The notes under the pieces: model-generated | The model's database searches: none | What the model was told of the DNA's origin: nothing | The model's input: the letters and a program-made list of their open reading frames with translations, nothing else | Assembly: GCA_018827375.1 (NCBI GenBank) | Contig: JAHJYW010000006.1 | Coordinates: 1-64,000, forward strand | DNA length: 64,000 nucleotides | Origin: Alphaproteobacteria bacterium | Lineage (GTDB): Bacteria; Pseudomonadota; Alphaproteobacteria; Caulobacterales; Hyphomonadaceae | Reading direction: 5' to 3' | Made by a program: the position numbers and the translations under genes | Shown here: piece by piece, positions 1-7,658 of the stretch | Numbering within the stretch: the stretch's first letter is position 1 | How the letters are laid out: each line of letters opens with the position of its first letter

Positions 1-890
1 AGATCCATCGATATCCGACCCACCAGCGGACAGGCTATGCCGTCAATATAGGTCATCAGGTTGTTTGCCCCGCTGCGCAACAGACCGTCGGCATAGCCAA
101 TGCCCACGGTTGCCAGCACCGCATCCTGCGCCAGCGTATATGTCGCGCCATAGCCCACCGTTTCCCCCATCTCGGCGTCAAAAACGCTGAGGATGGCCGC
201 ATCCAGCGTCAGGCCGGAACTGATGCGCAAACCTTTGGGGGGCCGCGTTCCGCCATAGAGGGCAATTCCGGGCCGGATGAGGTCATGGCCATAGGCCTTG
301 CCGAGGTAGCAGCCATCCGAATTGGCCAGGCTGGCCGGCGTGTCCGGGAAGGCGCTTGATATGACGTCGAATGCCTTCAGCTGGGCGGCGTTCATCGGAC
401 TGGCTCTGTCTTCTGCGCAGGCCAGGTGGCTCATCACCAGGACGGGCTGCAGCTTGTGCAGCGCAGGCAGGGATGTTTCCAGGAGCGAGGGCTTGAGCCC
501 CAGCCGGTTCATGCCCGTATCGAAATGCAGGGCTGATGTGCCCTTGGGCGCGCCGGACCAGGCTTTTACATGGTCGGGTGACGACAGCACGGCGGTCAGG
601 CCGGCCGTCACATAGGCGGACATTTCCTTGCGCGTCGGCCCGTTGAGCACGAAAATGCGGGGGCCGAAGCCCAGTATTTTTCGGAGCGCCAGACCCTCCT
701 CGAGATAGGCCACGAAAAAGCTGGAGCAACCGGCGCGCATCAGGGCGCGCGAAACAGGCCCGGCGCCCAGTCCGTAGGCGTCTGCCTTGACGACGGCCGA
801 GGTGGTTGCGCCGGGGTGCAGCCCGTCAAGCGCCCGCCAGTTGGCAACGATATTCGACAAATGGATCGTGGCGCGGGGCAACTGGCTCAT
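1..890 (-). CDS. alr: Alanine racemase, C-terminus cut by window edge
   Basis: Interconverts L- and D-alanine with pyridoxal phosphate, supplying D-Ala for peptidoglycan. The translation from ATG at 890 runs open to base 1. Residues 33-42 read VVKADAYGLG, the PLP-lysine motif of the family (Lys35). Further in, the stretches ALHFDTGMNRLG and VGIGYADG fit the alanine racemase barrel and the start of the C-terminal domain. The rest of the beta domain lies outside the window. The MFS transporter gene upstream ends 31 bases before this start on the same strand, so the two are probably co-transcribed. Confidence 0.93.
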   Translation of the reverse strand, partial: MSQLPRATIHLSNIVANWRALDGLHPGATTSAVVKADAYGLGAGPVSRALMRAGCSSFFVAYLEEGLALRKILGFGPRIFVLNGPTRKEMSAYVTAGLTAVLSSPDHVKAWSGAPKGTSALHFDTGMNRLGLKPSLLETSLPALHKLQPVLVMSHLACAEDRASPMNAAQLKAFDVISSAFPDTPASLANSDGCYLGKAYGHDLIRPGIALYGGTRPPKGLRISSGLTLDAAILSVFDAEMGETVGYGATYTLAQDAVLATVGIGYADGLLRSGANNLMTYIDGIACPLVGRISMD

Positions 891-921
891 TGCTGCGATG
901 TAAAACGCTTCTTGTCAGGAG

Positions 922-2373
922 TCACTTCCTGGCGGCGTACTCTTTCCAGGCCTCGCCCTTCATGTTCCAGACGGGGGTAAAGAAGACCATCCAGAGAATG
1001 ATCAGGGTCATGCCGCCCGCCGGCACAATCGCGATTTTCTGGGGGCCGAATAAATCGACCAGAGCGCCCATCAGTGCGGCGCCAAACGGCGCGCCAGCCA
1101 TGAAACCGAGCTGGTAGATGGAAAGGACGCGGGCGAGCTTTTCCTTCGGGGCGGCGTCCTGAACGATTGATCGGCTCATGGCGATCGAAATGCCTGCGGC
1201 GAGGCCCCAGATGAAGACGATGGTGAGAAATGCCCAGTGCGGAACATCCCACATCATGGCGAGGATGCTGCTGGAGCCGAGGAATTGCGCGATGAGCAGG
1301 AGCCGCCCCTGCCGCTTGATCCGGCGGAAGACCGAGAGCACCACCGATGAGACGAACGCCCCCATCCAGAAGGTCACGAACATGTCGCGGATGCCATCGG
1401 ACCCCAGATGGTAGACGTCGCGATTAATGATGGGCAGCACGACAAGGAAGGCGCCAATCACGAAGATGCCGACGCCGAACATGAGCGCTGTCATGGCCCA
1501 GAGCTTTCCGTCCGCACGCACTGCGCGGAAGCCTTCGGCGATATCTCCGAATGTTGCGCTGATGCCCGTCCGGCCGGTGCGCACTTGTCGGCCCTTGGCA
1601 AGGTTGAGGGCGAATAGCGTGCCGACAGCGAGGACGATGCCCTGAGCCAGCAACAGTTTCTCCGCGGCGATCGGCCCGACACCGAACCCGCCCATCCATT
1701 GCGGCATGCGGGTCATTTTGTCGGCATAGCCAGCCAGAACGAGGCCGGCGATCTGGGCGAGGAACTGCGCCATTGTCGCCAATGTCACACCCAGCTGGAG
1801 CGTAACGCCCGAGCCGACCCGCATCCGCCGCTCGACCACTTCGTTCACGATCGAATCGCGCGCTGGCATCATGAAGGCACCGACGGTGCCAATTGTGAGT
1901 CCATAGATGATCATGCCGGCATAGGTGAGCTGTCCGCGCGCAACGGCCACAGCCAGGAACAGGGCAGGCACGGCAGCCAGGAGATGAAGAATGATCAGCA
2001 GGCGGCGGCCATCGGCCCGCTCTGCGACGACGCCGCCGATCAGGAGGAAGATCACGGAAGGTCCCGACAATGCCATGTTTGCAAGGCCAAGCGCCAGGCC
2101 GTCCAGATGGAGGTGATCGCGGCCGGTGATCAAGTAGGGGAACAGGACCATCTGCAGGCCGAAGGCCATGAACCAGCTGCACTGGACCATCAGGTAGGCG
2201 GGCAGTTCGATCTTTACACCGCGGCGCAGGCGTTTGGCGCGCCAGTGGGTCGCCGTGGACAGAAGCGAGGCGCCAGCGCCGAGCGCTTCGCTCACGCCGC
2301 TGACGGGTGAGGTCACATCACCTGCGGCCCCTTCGGCCATGTCATCGACGAGTTCTTCGATCCTGTCGCTCAT
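922..2373 (-). CDS. MFS transporter
   Basis: A 483-residue inner-membrane protein of the major facilitator superfamily, probably an exporter. About 55 hydrophilic N-terminal residues precede roughly 12 hydrophobic segments. The loop GGVVAERADGRRLLI after the second helix resembles MFS motif A (GxxxDRxGRR). The general build is that of the MFS_3/EntS-like drug or siderophore exporters, but the substrate cannot be read from sequence. It is the upstream gene of an apparent pair with alr, which might simply reflect shared transcription. Confidence 0.85.
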   Translation of the reverse strand: MSDRIEELVDDMAEGAAGDVTSPVSGVSEALGAGASLLSTATHWRAKRLRRGVKIELPAYLMVQCSWFMAFGLQMVLFPYLITGRDHLHLDGLALGLANMALSGPSVIFLLIGGVVAERADGRRLLIILHLLAAVPALFLAVAVARGQLTYAGMIIYGLTIGTVGAFMMPARDSIVNEVVERRMRVGSGVTLQLGVTLATMAQFLAQIAGLVLAGYADKMTRMPQWMGGFGVGPIAAEKLLLAQGIVLAVGTLFALNLAKGRQVRTGRTGISATFGDIAEGFRAVRADGKLWAMTALMFGVGIFVIGAFLVVLPIINRDVYHLGSDGIRDMFVTFWMGAFVSSVVLSVFRRIKRQGRLLLIAQFLGSSSILAMMWDVPHWAFLTIVFIWGLAAGISIAMSRSIVQDAAPKEKLARVLSIYQLGFMAGAPFGAALMGALVDLFGPQKIAIVPAGGMTLIILWMVFFTPVWNMKGEAWKEYAARK

Positions 2374-2462
2374 ATCCGCTCCCGTGGACGATAGCGACTG
2401 TATGTACGGTCTATGGCGGGGAAAAGTAAATCAGCCAGCATCGTGGCTGAGCAGACGAGGGC

Positions 2463-2654
2463 TCAGCCCTTCTTCTGCTCGGCAGCCCTGATACGTTCAA
2501 TCAGGCTCTGCAGCTTCTCGGGCACGGGTTCGTTGACAGTTTCCTGATAGCGATCGCGCAGCGCGTCCCTCATTCTTTTCGACAGGGAACGGCCATCCGC
2601 AGTGAATTGCGAAAGCGGGCCTGATTTTTGGGCCTTGTCGTCTTCGTTAGTCAC
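2463..2654 (-). CDS. NepR-like anti-sigma factor
   Basis: A 63-residue protein. Its second half, YQETVNEPVPEKLQSLIERI (residues 36-55), matches the core of the NepR family, where an LxxLYDxVxxEPVPDRFxxLLxxL pattern forms the helices that hold the sigma factor EcfG and, under stress, the PhyR sigma-like domain. Length is normal for NepR. The start is GTG at 2654; the only nearby purine-rich stretch (GGGGAG) lies upstream of a tiny four-codon reading frame (ATG at 2665) whose TGA overlaps this GTG, so coupling is possible. The classical neighbours phyR and ecfG are absent; instead the next upstream gene is a sigma-like protein. The family call is by eye. Confidence 0.66.
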   Translation of the reverse strand: MTNEDDKAQKSGPLSQFTADGRSLSKRMRDALRDRYQETVNEPVPEKLQSLIERIRAAEQKKG

Positions 2655-2700
2655 GTGCGCGCCATAACTCTCTGTCTCCCCGCAGTCCTGTAGCGTTTAG

Positions 2701-2745
2701 GTTGCGATTACTCAACTCGCCTTTTGTGAGTTTAGAGTAATCAAC
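2701..2745. promoter_or_regulatory. Imperfect inverted repeat between sigma-mimic and nepR-like gene
   Basis: GATTACTC (2706-2713) is matched by GAGTAATC (2735-2742). The arms continue inward with AACTC and GAGTTT. They lie 47 bases upstream of the nepR-like start. On the minus strand a TATACT hexamer at 2774-2779 could be a -10 element, which would place the repeat inside the nepR leader or at its operator. There is no T-run that would make it a clear terminator. Confidence 0.5.
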
Positions 2746-2837
2746 GCCTACATTGTCAGAAGAGGAGTAAAAAAGTATAGAAAAAGAGTGGTTTACTGAA
2801 TTTTTTTGACTTGCCTCTCAGTATTGGAGGGCGATGA

Positions 2838-3239
2838 TCAGTTGTTTGGCGTGTACATATGCGGCGTTACCTTGAGGAAAGTTCGGAGTTCATGAAGTGT
2901 CATATGCCCTATCAATTTCACATGGTCATCCATTTTCAAATATACCGCATGTAAACTGTTCCGATTATGCGCATCCAGGAAGTCGAAGAATCGCGCTTCG
3001 AGATCGTCGGCATGTACACACGAATGCGTCGGCTCGTTCTCGTTCATCGAGTTAAGGAAGCGAATGAGCAAGTCATCGGCTGGCTGAGCGTTAGGCGCAA
3101 GAAACCTGGTGATCGACCGGAAATGAGGAACGAGGGTCTTCAGGGCCTCGGAGAGAGTCCTGAAGGACTGGTGCCGGGGAGTTCCCATATCATCACATGT
3201 GTCCGAGTGTCCGGAACCGTCTGTGTTCGTAATGGGCAT
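2838..3239 (-). CDS. Degenerate EcfG/PhyR sigma-like protein
   Basis: A 133-residue protein whose residues 29-95 resemble sigma region 2 of EcfG or of the PhyR sigma-like domain: the stretch LVPHFRSITRFL followed by PADDLLIRFL parallels the EcfG pattern IPxLRAFARSL...ADDLVQxxL, and LEARFFDFLDAHN parallels LRAWLFTILRN. Residues 96-127 (LIGHMTLHELRTFLKVTP) look like a worn-down region 4. A receiver domain is absent. I chose ATG 3239 because AGAGAGG precedes it by about ten bases and a putative promoter lies at 3367-3394; an in-frame reading could extend to 3368 but would overlap that promoter. It sits directly upstream of the nepR-like gene. GC content is visibly lower than in neighbours. The assignment is inference from by-eye alignment; a plain hypothetical protein is the alternative. 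Confidence 0.5.
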   Translation of the reverse strand: MPITNTDGSGHSDTCDDMGTPRHQSFRTLSEALKTLVPHFRSITRFLAPNAQPADDLLIRFLNSMNENEPTHSCVHADDLEARFFDFLDAHNRNSLHAVYLKMDDHVKLIGHMTLHELRTFLKVTPHMYTPNN

Positions 3240-3574
3240 GATCGGCCCTCTCTGCATGATGGCCAAGCCACCTTTTGGAGGTGTCTGTGCGATTGTGTCT
3301 GTCGCATTGGCATTATATTTCAGGGTCGCCGACTGGCTTGGTGCCTGTAATTTTCTGTTATCTAACAATACGGCTGTATCGATGGCTTTGTTCCGTCGGC
3401 GTTGAATTTATCGCGTCCAACGTGTGTTTTGCTGACGTGATTCCACCTGAGGACGTTTGCCTGAAATTCGCTTTGCGCCGCGCCCGGGCGACCGCATCAG
3501 TTGCCTTGGCGCCTGAGTGTTTGTAGCGTCCAGACTGGCGCATTGCCTCAAGCACATGCCAAGGGTGGAGTATC
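3240..3574. other. Intergenic region with divergent upstream sequences
   Basis: This 335-base stretch separates the sigma-like gene (minus) from the DoxX-like gene (plus). It contains the putative EcfG-type promoter at 3367-3394 and possible short in-frame extensions of the sigma-like gene up to 3368. Reading frames on either strand between 3270 and 3570 have no recognisable motifs and look like noise. Nothing else was seen. Confidence 0.5.
3367..3394 (-). promoter_or_regulatory. Putative EcfG-type promoter
   Basis: On the minus strand GGAAC (3394-3390) is followed by 17 bases and CGTATT (3372-3367). Alphaproteobacterial general-stress (EcfG/sigT) promoters have GGAAC-N16/17-CGTT. The -35 matches exactly and the -10 by three of four bases. 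It would start transcription near 3360, giving the sigma-like gene a leader of about 120 bases. Confidence 0.45.
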
Positions 3575-4030
3575 ATGAGATTGTTCAGGCACCTCGTCAG
3601 CTGGGCGCTCGCCCTGTTTCTGATCGCCATGTTTGTTCAGGCGACAATCCATCCGCTTCCCAACCCGCCTGCGGGTGCGGTGAAGCTCTTCGATCCGCCC
3701 GGCACCAATATTGTCTTCCAGACCCTCGCTGATCGCTCGGGCCAGACGCTTTTCGAGCCTGCGGGCCGTGTTCTGACAGGCATTTTGGAGCTTGTTGCAG
3801 CCTTGTTCCTGCTCTTCCCGTTCACCCGGCGCTTTGGCGCGATCATTTCCGCGACAATCCTTGGCGCTGCCGTGGCTTTTCACCTGTCGCCCTGGCTTGG
3901 GCGTGAGGTTCCGCTTACGCTGGATGCCGGCGAGACCGCCACGGATGGCGGCATGCTGTTCATGCTCGCGATCATCATGCTCGTCTCCAGCCTTCTGGTC
4001 CTGGTGGTCCATCCGGGACGGCGCGATTAA
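3575..4030 (+). CDS. DoxX-like small integral membrane protein
   Basis: A 151-residue protein with four hydrophobic segments at about residues 6-24, 63-84, 88-106 and 125-146. The arrangement, including the GRVLTGILELVAALFLLFPFTRRFGA stretch and the short loop between segments two and three, is that of the DoxX/DUF-type four-helix membrane proteins. Function in this branch is not established. It ends 83 bases before the DUF2336 gene on the same strand. ATG 3575 is the first plausible start, preceded by AGGGTGGAG. Confidence 0.6.
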   Translation: MRLFRHLVSWALALFLIAMFVQATIHPLPNPPAGAVKLFDPPGTNIVFQTLADRSGQTLFEPAGRVLTGILELVAALFLLFPFTRRFGAIISATILGAAVAFHLSPWLGREVPLTLDAGETATDGGMLFMLAIIMLVSSLLVLVVHPGRRD

Positions 4031-4113
4031 GTCTGAGGCAATTGATAGGCGCGCCTGTACGGCTCGTTAACCGTTTGGGTTCAGTCTGTTCGTGTTGCGA
4101 TGCAGGCAAGCCG

Positions 4114-5316
4114 ATGGACGATATGGAAGCGCAGATGAATTCGCCGCACGCAGGGCGTGCGCGGGACGCCCTGTTCAGGCGCCTGCTGGATCTTGTGGCC
4201 ATGCCGGCCTCGCGTCTTGCCCACCAGGACCGCAACATGGTGGGCGATATCCTGCTCGACATGCTGTTTCACGCAAATACCCGGGAGCGCACCATGTGCG
4301 CCAACCGCCTCGCCACCAGCCGTGAGGCGCCGCGTCGCCTGCTGCGTTATCTTGCGCAGTGTTCGTTCGAGATTGCTCAGCCGCTTCTGGAGCAGAACGA
4401 GGCATTCGATGCCTGCGACCTGAGCGAAATTGTCGAAGCCACTTCAAGCGAGCACCGGCTGGCCATCGCCCGCCGTAAGGTCGTGCCGCCGGGTGTGAGC
4501 GCCGCGCTTGCCGAGCATGGCGAGACGCACGTCGTGCGCGAACTGGTCGCCAATCCAGGCGCCACGCTGCCGGAATCAGGCATCGACAAACTGCTGACGC
4601 GCTCGCGCGATGAATCCCAGCTTTGTGCGCTACTGGTCGAACGGCTCGAATTGCGCCCGTCTCAGGCCATGGCCATGTTCTGGTGGTCGGATGGCGCCAC
4701 GCGCCGCAAGATCCTCCAGCGCCACGCGGCAGATCGCCTTGAAGTCATCGAAACCTGCAAGGATGTGTTCGAGATGATGGCGGCCGAGAAATGGGCCGAC
4801 CCCGTCGCGCGCAAGGCACTCCAGCTGATCGAGCGGCGCCAGCGGAACCGGGAAGCACTTGAGCGCAGTACTTTCGACAGTCTCGAAAGCGCCATCAATT
4901 CCGCCGGTCTTGAGGGCATGAATTCCGAACTTGCCCAGGAGATCGGTTATCTCTGCGGTATCAAGCCCGTGACGATTGCCAAAATACTATCCGATACGGG
5001 CGGGGAGGGGCTTGCAGTCCTGTGCAAGGCGACGGGCGTGAAGCGCGACTTCCTGCCTGTTCTCTGGGTGGCGCTGCGGCGACCGCTCGAAATCGACGAA
5101 GGCGAGATCCACCCGCAATTCGCACTCGTTGCTGAGACTTACGAGATTTTGACGGTCGCCAAGGCCCAGACAACCTTGCGCTACTGGAACTGGTCGCTGT
5201 CTTCGGCCTTTTCGGCGCAAGCCCTGCGCGAAGCGCAGGCATCGGGCGCTCCGGCGAACGAAGAGGCGGCGTTCTCGACATCCCAACGCACGGCCAGACT
5301 GGTTTTTGGTAGCTAG
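4114..5316 (+). CDS. DUF2336 domain protein
   Basis: A 400-residue soluble protein that is mostly helical, with repeated short helices (for example REAPRRLLRYLAQCSFEIAQ and HETHVVRELVANPGA-like stretches) typical of the alphaproteobacterial DUF2336 family, which resembles HEAT-type repeats. Members occur widely in stalked and prosthecate alphaproteobacteria; the molecular role is unknown. The start MDDMEAQMNSP at 4114 is preferred because the 24 residues added by an upstream ATG at 4042 are Cys-rich and unlike the family. It precedes the Mrp operon by 93 bases on the same strand. Confidence 0.72.
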   Translation: MDDMEAQMNSPHAGRARDALFRRLLDLVAMPASRLAHQDRNMVGDILLDMLFHANTRERTMCANRLATSREAPRRLLRYLAQCSFEIAQPLLEQNEAFDACDLSEIVEATSSEHRLAIARRKVVPPGVSAALAEHGETHVVRELVANPGATLPESGIDKLLTRSRDESQLCALLVERLELRPSQAMAMFWWSDGATRRKILQRHAADRLEVIETCKDVFEMMAAEKWADPVARKALQLIERRQRNREALERSTFDSLESAINSAGLEGMNSELAQEIGYLCGIKPVTIAKILSDTGGEGLAVLCKATGVKRDFLPVLWVALRRPLEIDEGEIHPQFALVAETYEILTVAKAQTTLRYWNWSLSSAFSAQALREAQASGAPANEEAAFSTSQRTARLVFGS

Positions 5317-5409
5317 TCTGCGAAAAAGCAGGAAAGAGGCTTCCCAACGGGCCTCCGGCCATTTAGGCCAAGCACTGGTGGATTGGGTTGATACGGGAGC
5401 TGAGACGCT

Positions 5410-5898
5410 GTGGCGTACTTTCTAGGGCTTTTGTTTGCGCTGGTTGCGTTCTGGATCGGCATGTCCGGCCATTTCGAACCACTCCTGCTCGGCCTTGGTG
5501 CCGTGTCGCTGGGCCTCACAATGATCCTTGCCTACCGGCTGGACATCCTTGACCGCGAAGGCGTGCCCTATGTGCGTCTTGTCGGCTTTGCGATGTATTT
5601 TCCGTGGCTGATGAAGGAAATCATCAAGGCAAACTGGACCGTTATCCGGGCCTGCCTGCGCGCCGAACTCGACATTGCGCCGACGCTGGTGAAGCTGAAG
5701 ACGACCTGCACATCGGATCTCGCAAAGGTGACGTTCGCCAATTCGATCACGCTCACGCCGGGCACTGTCACGATCGAGATCGATGGCGACAAGCTGCTCG
5801 TGCACGGCCTTTACGAACAGGATTCCCAGCCGGAAGCCTTCATTGAGATGGACCGGCGTTCGGCCCGTGCCATTGACGGCAAGGGAGCCGCCGCATGA
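5410..5898 (+). CDS. mrpE: Mrp antiporter subunit E
   Basis: A 162-residue MnhE/MrpE subunit of a multisubunit cation/proton antiporter in the inner membrane. Two or three N-terminal hydrophobic segments are followed by the cytoplasmic domain with the family stretch FANSITLTPGT, and then EIDGDKLLVHGL. It is the first gene of a ten-gene operon and starts with GTG at 5410, about 12 bases after GGGAG. Its stop overlaps the mrpF start by four bases (ATGA). In most bacterial mrp operons E is fifth; here it is first, as mbhA is in archaeal Mbh clusters. Confidence 0.9.
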   Translation: MAYFLGLLFALVAFWIGMSGHFEPLLLGLGAVSLGLTMILAYRLDILDREGVPYVRLVGFAMYFPWLMKEIIKANWTVIRACLRAELDIAPTLVKLKTTCTSDLAKVTFANSITLTPGTVTIEIDGDKLLVHGLYEQDSQPEAFIEMDRRSARAIDGKGAAA

Positions 5899-6191
5899 CC
5901 GCCACCGCCCTCATTGCAATCCTGCTCGGCATGGTCCTGCTGCTCATTCGCACCCTGATCGGACCCACGCTGTATGACCGTGTGCTTGCGGTAAACTCGC
6001 TGGGCACGAAGACAGTTCTTGCGCTCGGCCTGCTCGGCTTTGTCATGGGGCGGCCCGAGTTTCTCGACATCGCGATTCTCTACGCCATGATCAACTTCGT
6101 CTCGACGATCGCGATCCTCAAATTCTTCCGCTACCGCTCTTTCCAGGTGCCGCTGGTTCGCCGCGGCGGCGCTCAGGGAGGCAAACGCTGA
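5895..6191 (+). CDS. mrpF: Mrp antiporter subunit F
   Basis: A 98-residue protein with three membrane helices. The stretch RTLIGPTLYDRVLAVNSLGTK is the MrpF signature region (GPxxxDRxxAxNxxGT), and the last helix carries FLDIAILYAMINF. It forms part of the small-subunit core of the antiporter with MrpE and MrpG. It overlaps mrpE by four bases and touches mrpG with TGATG, indicating translational coupling. Length is normal for the family. Confidence 0.92.
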   Translation: MTATALIAILLGMVLLLIRTLIGPTLYDRVLAVNSLGTKTVLALGLLGFVMGRPEFLDIAILYAMINFVSTIAILKFFRYRSFQVPLVRRGGAQGGKR

Positions 6192-6565
6192 TGTCTGACC
6201 TTCTCACCAACCTGTATCATTTCTTCGAGATCGTTCGCTATCCAGCCGGATCGGCGCTGTGTCTGGCCGGCGCCATACTCTGCGTTATCGGCACGATCGG
6301 CGTAATGCGGTTTCCAGACTTCTACACGCGCATGCATGCCGCCAGTATTACGGACACATCCGGCGCAACGGTCATCCTGATTGGCATGGCGCTCATGGCG
6401 CCAAGCTGGATCATTGTTGCCAAGCTGGGTACCATTTTCTGGCTGCTGTTCCTGACCAGCCCTGCGGCGTCACATGCTGTCGTCAACGCGGCCCATACGG
6501 CGGGCCTGCAGCCGCTGATCGGACGGCTGGGCAAAAAGCCTGATGACGAGGAGGGCGCAGCATGA
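6191..6565 (+). CDS. mrpG: Mrp antiporter subunit G
   Basis: A 124-residue protein with three membrane helices. The stretch GVMRFPDFYTRMHAASITDT is the MrpG hallmark (GxxRxPDxYxRxHAAxxxDT). The C-terminal tail is short and acidic. It starts within the mrpF stop and its own stop overlaps the next gene by ATGA. The role of G in ion transport is structural as far as known. Confidence 0.93.
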   Translation: MSDLLTNLYHFFEIVRYPAGSALCLAGAILCVIGTIGVMRFPDFYTRMHAASITDTSGATVILIGMALMAPSWIIVAKLGTIFWLLFLTSPAASHAVVNAAHTAGLQPLIGRLGKKPDDEEGAA

Positions 6566-7206
6566 CCGGCGTTCTTGAAGGCGATATCGGCATCGCGCTC
6601 GTCAATATCCTGCTTCTGACTGTCCTGTTCGTGGTGGCGATCGCGATTGCGCGCCTGCGCAACCTGTTCGCCATCGTCATGCTGTCGGGCATCTACTCGC
6701 TCGTATCGGCAACATGGTACGTCGTGGTCGATGCGGTGGACGTGGCCTTCACCGAAGCCGCCGTCGGCGCCGGCATGTCCACGGTCGTGCTGCTGGGAGC
6801 GATGCTGCTGACCTCGCGCACAGCCAAGCCGGACAAGAAATTTGCTCGCCTTGGACCGCTTCTCGTCGTTATCGCGACAGGCGTGATGCTGATCTATGCG
6901 TCGGTTGACCTGCCAGCGCTTGGCGACCCGAATTCGCCCGTGAACCAGGGCGTCGGCCTCACCTATATGCAGATCAACTGGGCCGATACGGGCATCCCGA
7001 ACGTCGTCACATCTGTCCTCGGCAGCTATCGTGGCTTCGATACACTTGGCGAGACGACGGTGGTCTTCCTGGCCGGTCTCGCCGTCGCGCTCCTGCTCGG
7101 TTTCGGCGAGCGGTCGCTGGCAGAATCAATTCGCCGCGAAGGCAATCTGCCAGACCGCAATGCTGCGTCAGGTGCTGAAGCCGGCAAAGAGGAGGACGCC
7201 TCGTGA
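6562..7206 (+). CDS. MbhD/MbhE-like subunit (MrpA C-terminal equivalent)
   Basis: A 214-residue membrane protein matching the C-terminal part of MrpA as a separate protein. Residues 10-85 form three helices with IARLRNLFAIVMLSGIYSL and FTEAAVGAGMSTVVLL, the DUF4040/MbhD signature with its conserved acidic residue. The second half has single helices and DTLGETTVVFLAGLAVALLL, the MbhE-type ending. In Bacillus MrpA these domains are fused behind a NuoL-like antiporter; here no such N-terminal domain precedes them. Overlaps both neighbours by four bases (ATGA, GTGA). Confidence 0.85.
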   Translation: MTGVLEGDIGIALVNILLLTVLFVVAIAIARLRNLFAIVMLSGIYSLVSATWYVVVDAVDVAFTEAAVGAGMSTVVLLGAMLLTSRTAKPDKKFARLGPLLVVIATGVMLIYASVDLPALGDPNSPVNQGVGLTYMQINWADTGIPNVVTSVLGSYRGFDTLGETTVVFLAGLAVALLLGFGERSLAESIRREGNLPDRNAASGAEAGKEEDAS

Positions 7207-7655
7207 ACAGCGATCATCACGTCATTCTTCGCGTTGTTTCAAAGATGCTTCTGCCGATCATCGTGATGTTTGCGTTCTACACGCAGTTCCACGGTGATTT
7301 CGGCCCGGGCGGCGGCTTTCAGGCAGGCATCATCATTGCCGTCGGAGTCATCCTCTATGCGCTGATTGCGGGCGTTCCGGCCGCCATGCGCGCCGTGCCT
7401 CCGGCCTTCACCCGTTCGCTCGCGGCCATCGGGGTGATGGTCTATGCGGGTGTCGGCTACTGGGCCATGTTGAAGGGCGGAAACTATCTTGAATACCAGG
7501 CGCTCTTCAACGAGCCGCCGGGCGAGCATCACGGCCAGCATATCGGTATCATGGTCATCGAGCTTGGCGTCCTTTTCGGCGTCTCCGGTGCCATGCTGAC
7601 AATCTTCTATGCGTTCGCTGGCCGCGTTGCCGAAATCCGCGACAAAGACTGGTAA
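7203..7655 (+). CDS. mrpB: Mrp antiporter subunit B
   Basis: A 150-residue MnhB-domain protein with four helices. The GDFGPGGGFQAGIIIAVGVIL stretch near residues 33-52 is the MrpB signature, followed later by IMVIELGVLFGVSGAMLTIFYAF. It uses GTG at 7203, which overlaps the preceding stop. Only three bases separate it from mrpC. In the archaeal Mbh order this corresponds to mbhF. Confidence 0.92.
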   Translation: MNSDHHVILRVVSKMLLPIIVMFAFYTQFHGDFGPGGGFQAGIIIAVGVILYALIAGVPAAMRAVPPAFTRSLAAIGVMVYAGVGYWAMLKGGNYLEYQALFNEPPGEHHGQHIGIMVIELGVLFGVSGAMLTIFYAFAGRVAEIRDKDW

Positions 7656-7658
7656 GCC

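Noticed and set aside
3358-3630. Minus-strand frame of 90 codons upstream of the sigma-like gene
   Set aside because: It has no motif, runs under the DoxX-like start and would cover the putative EcfG promoter.
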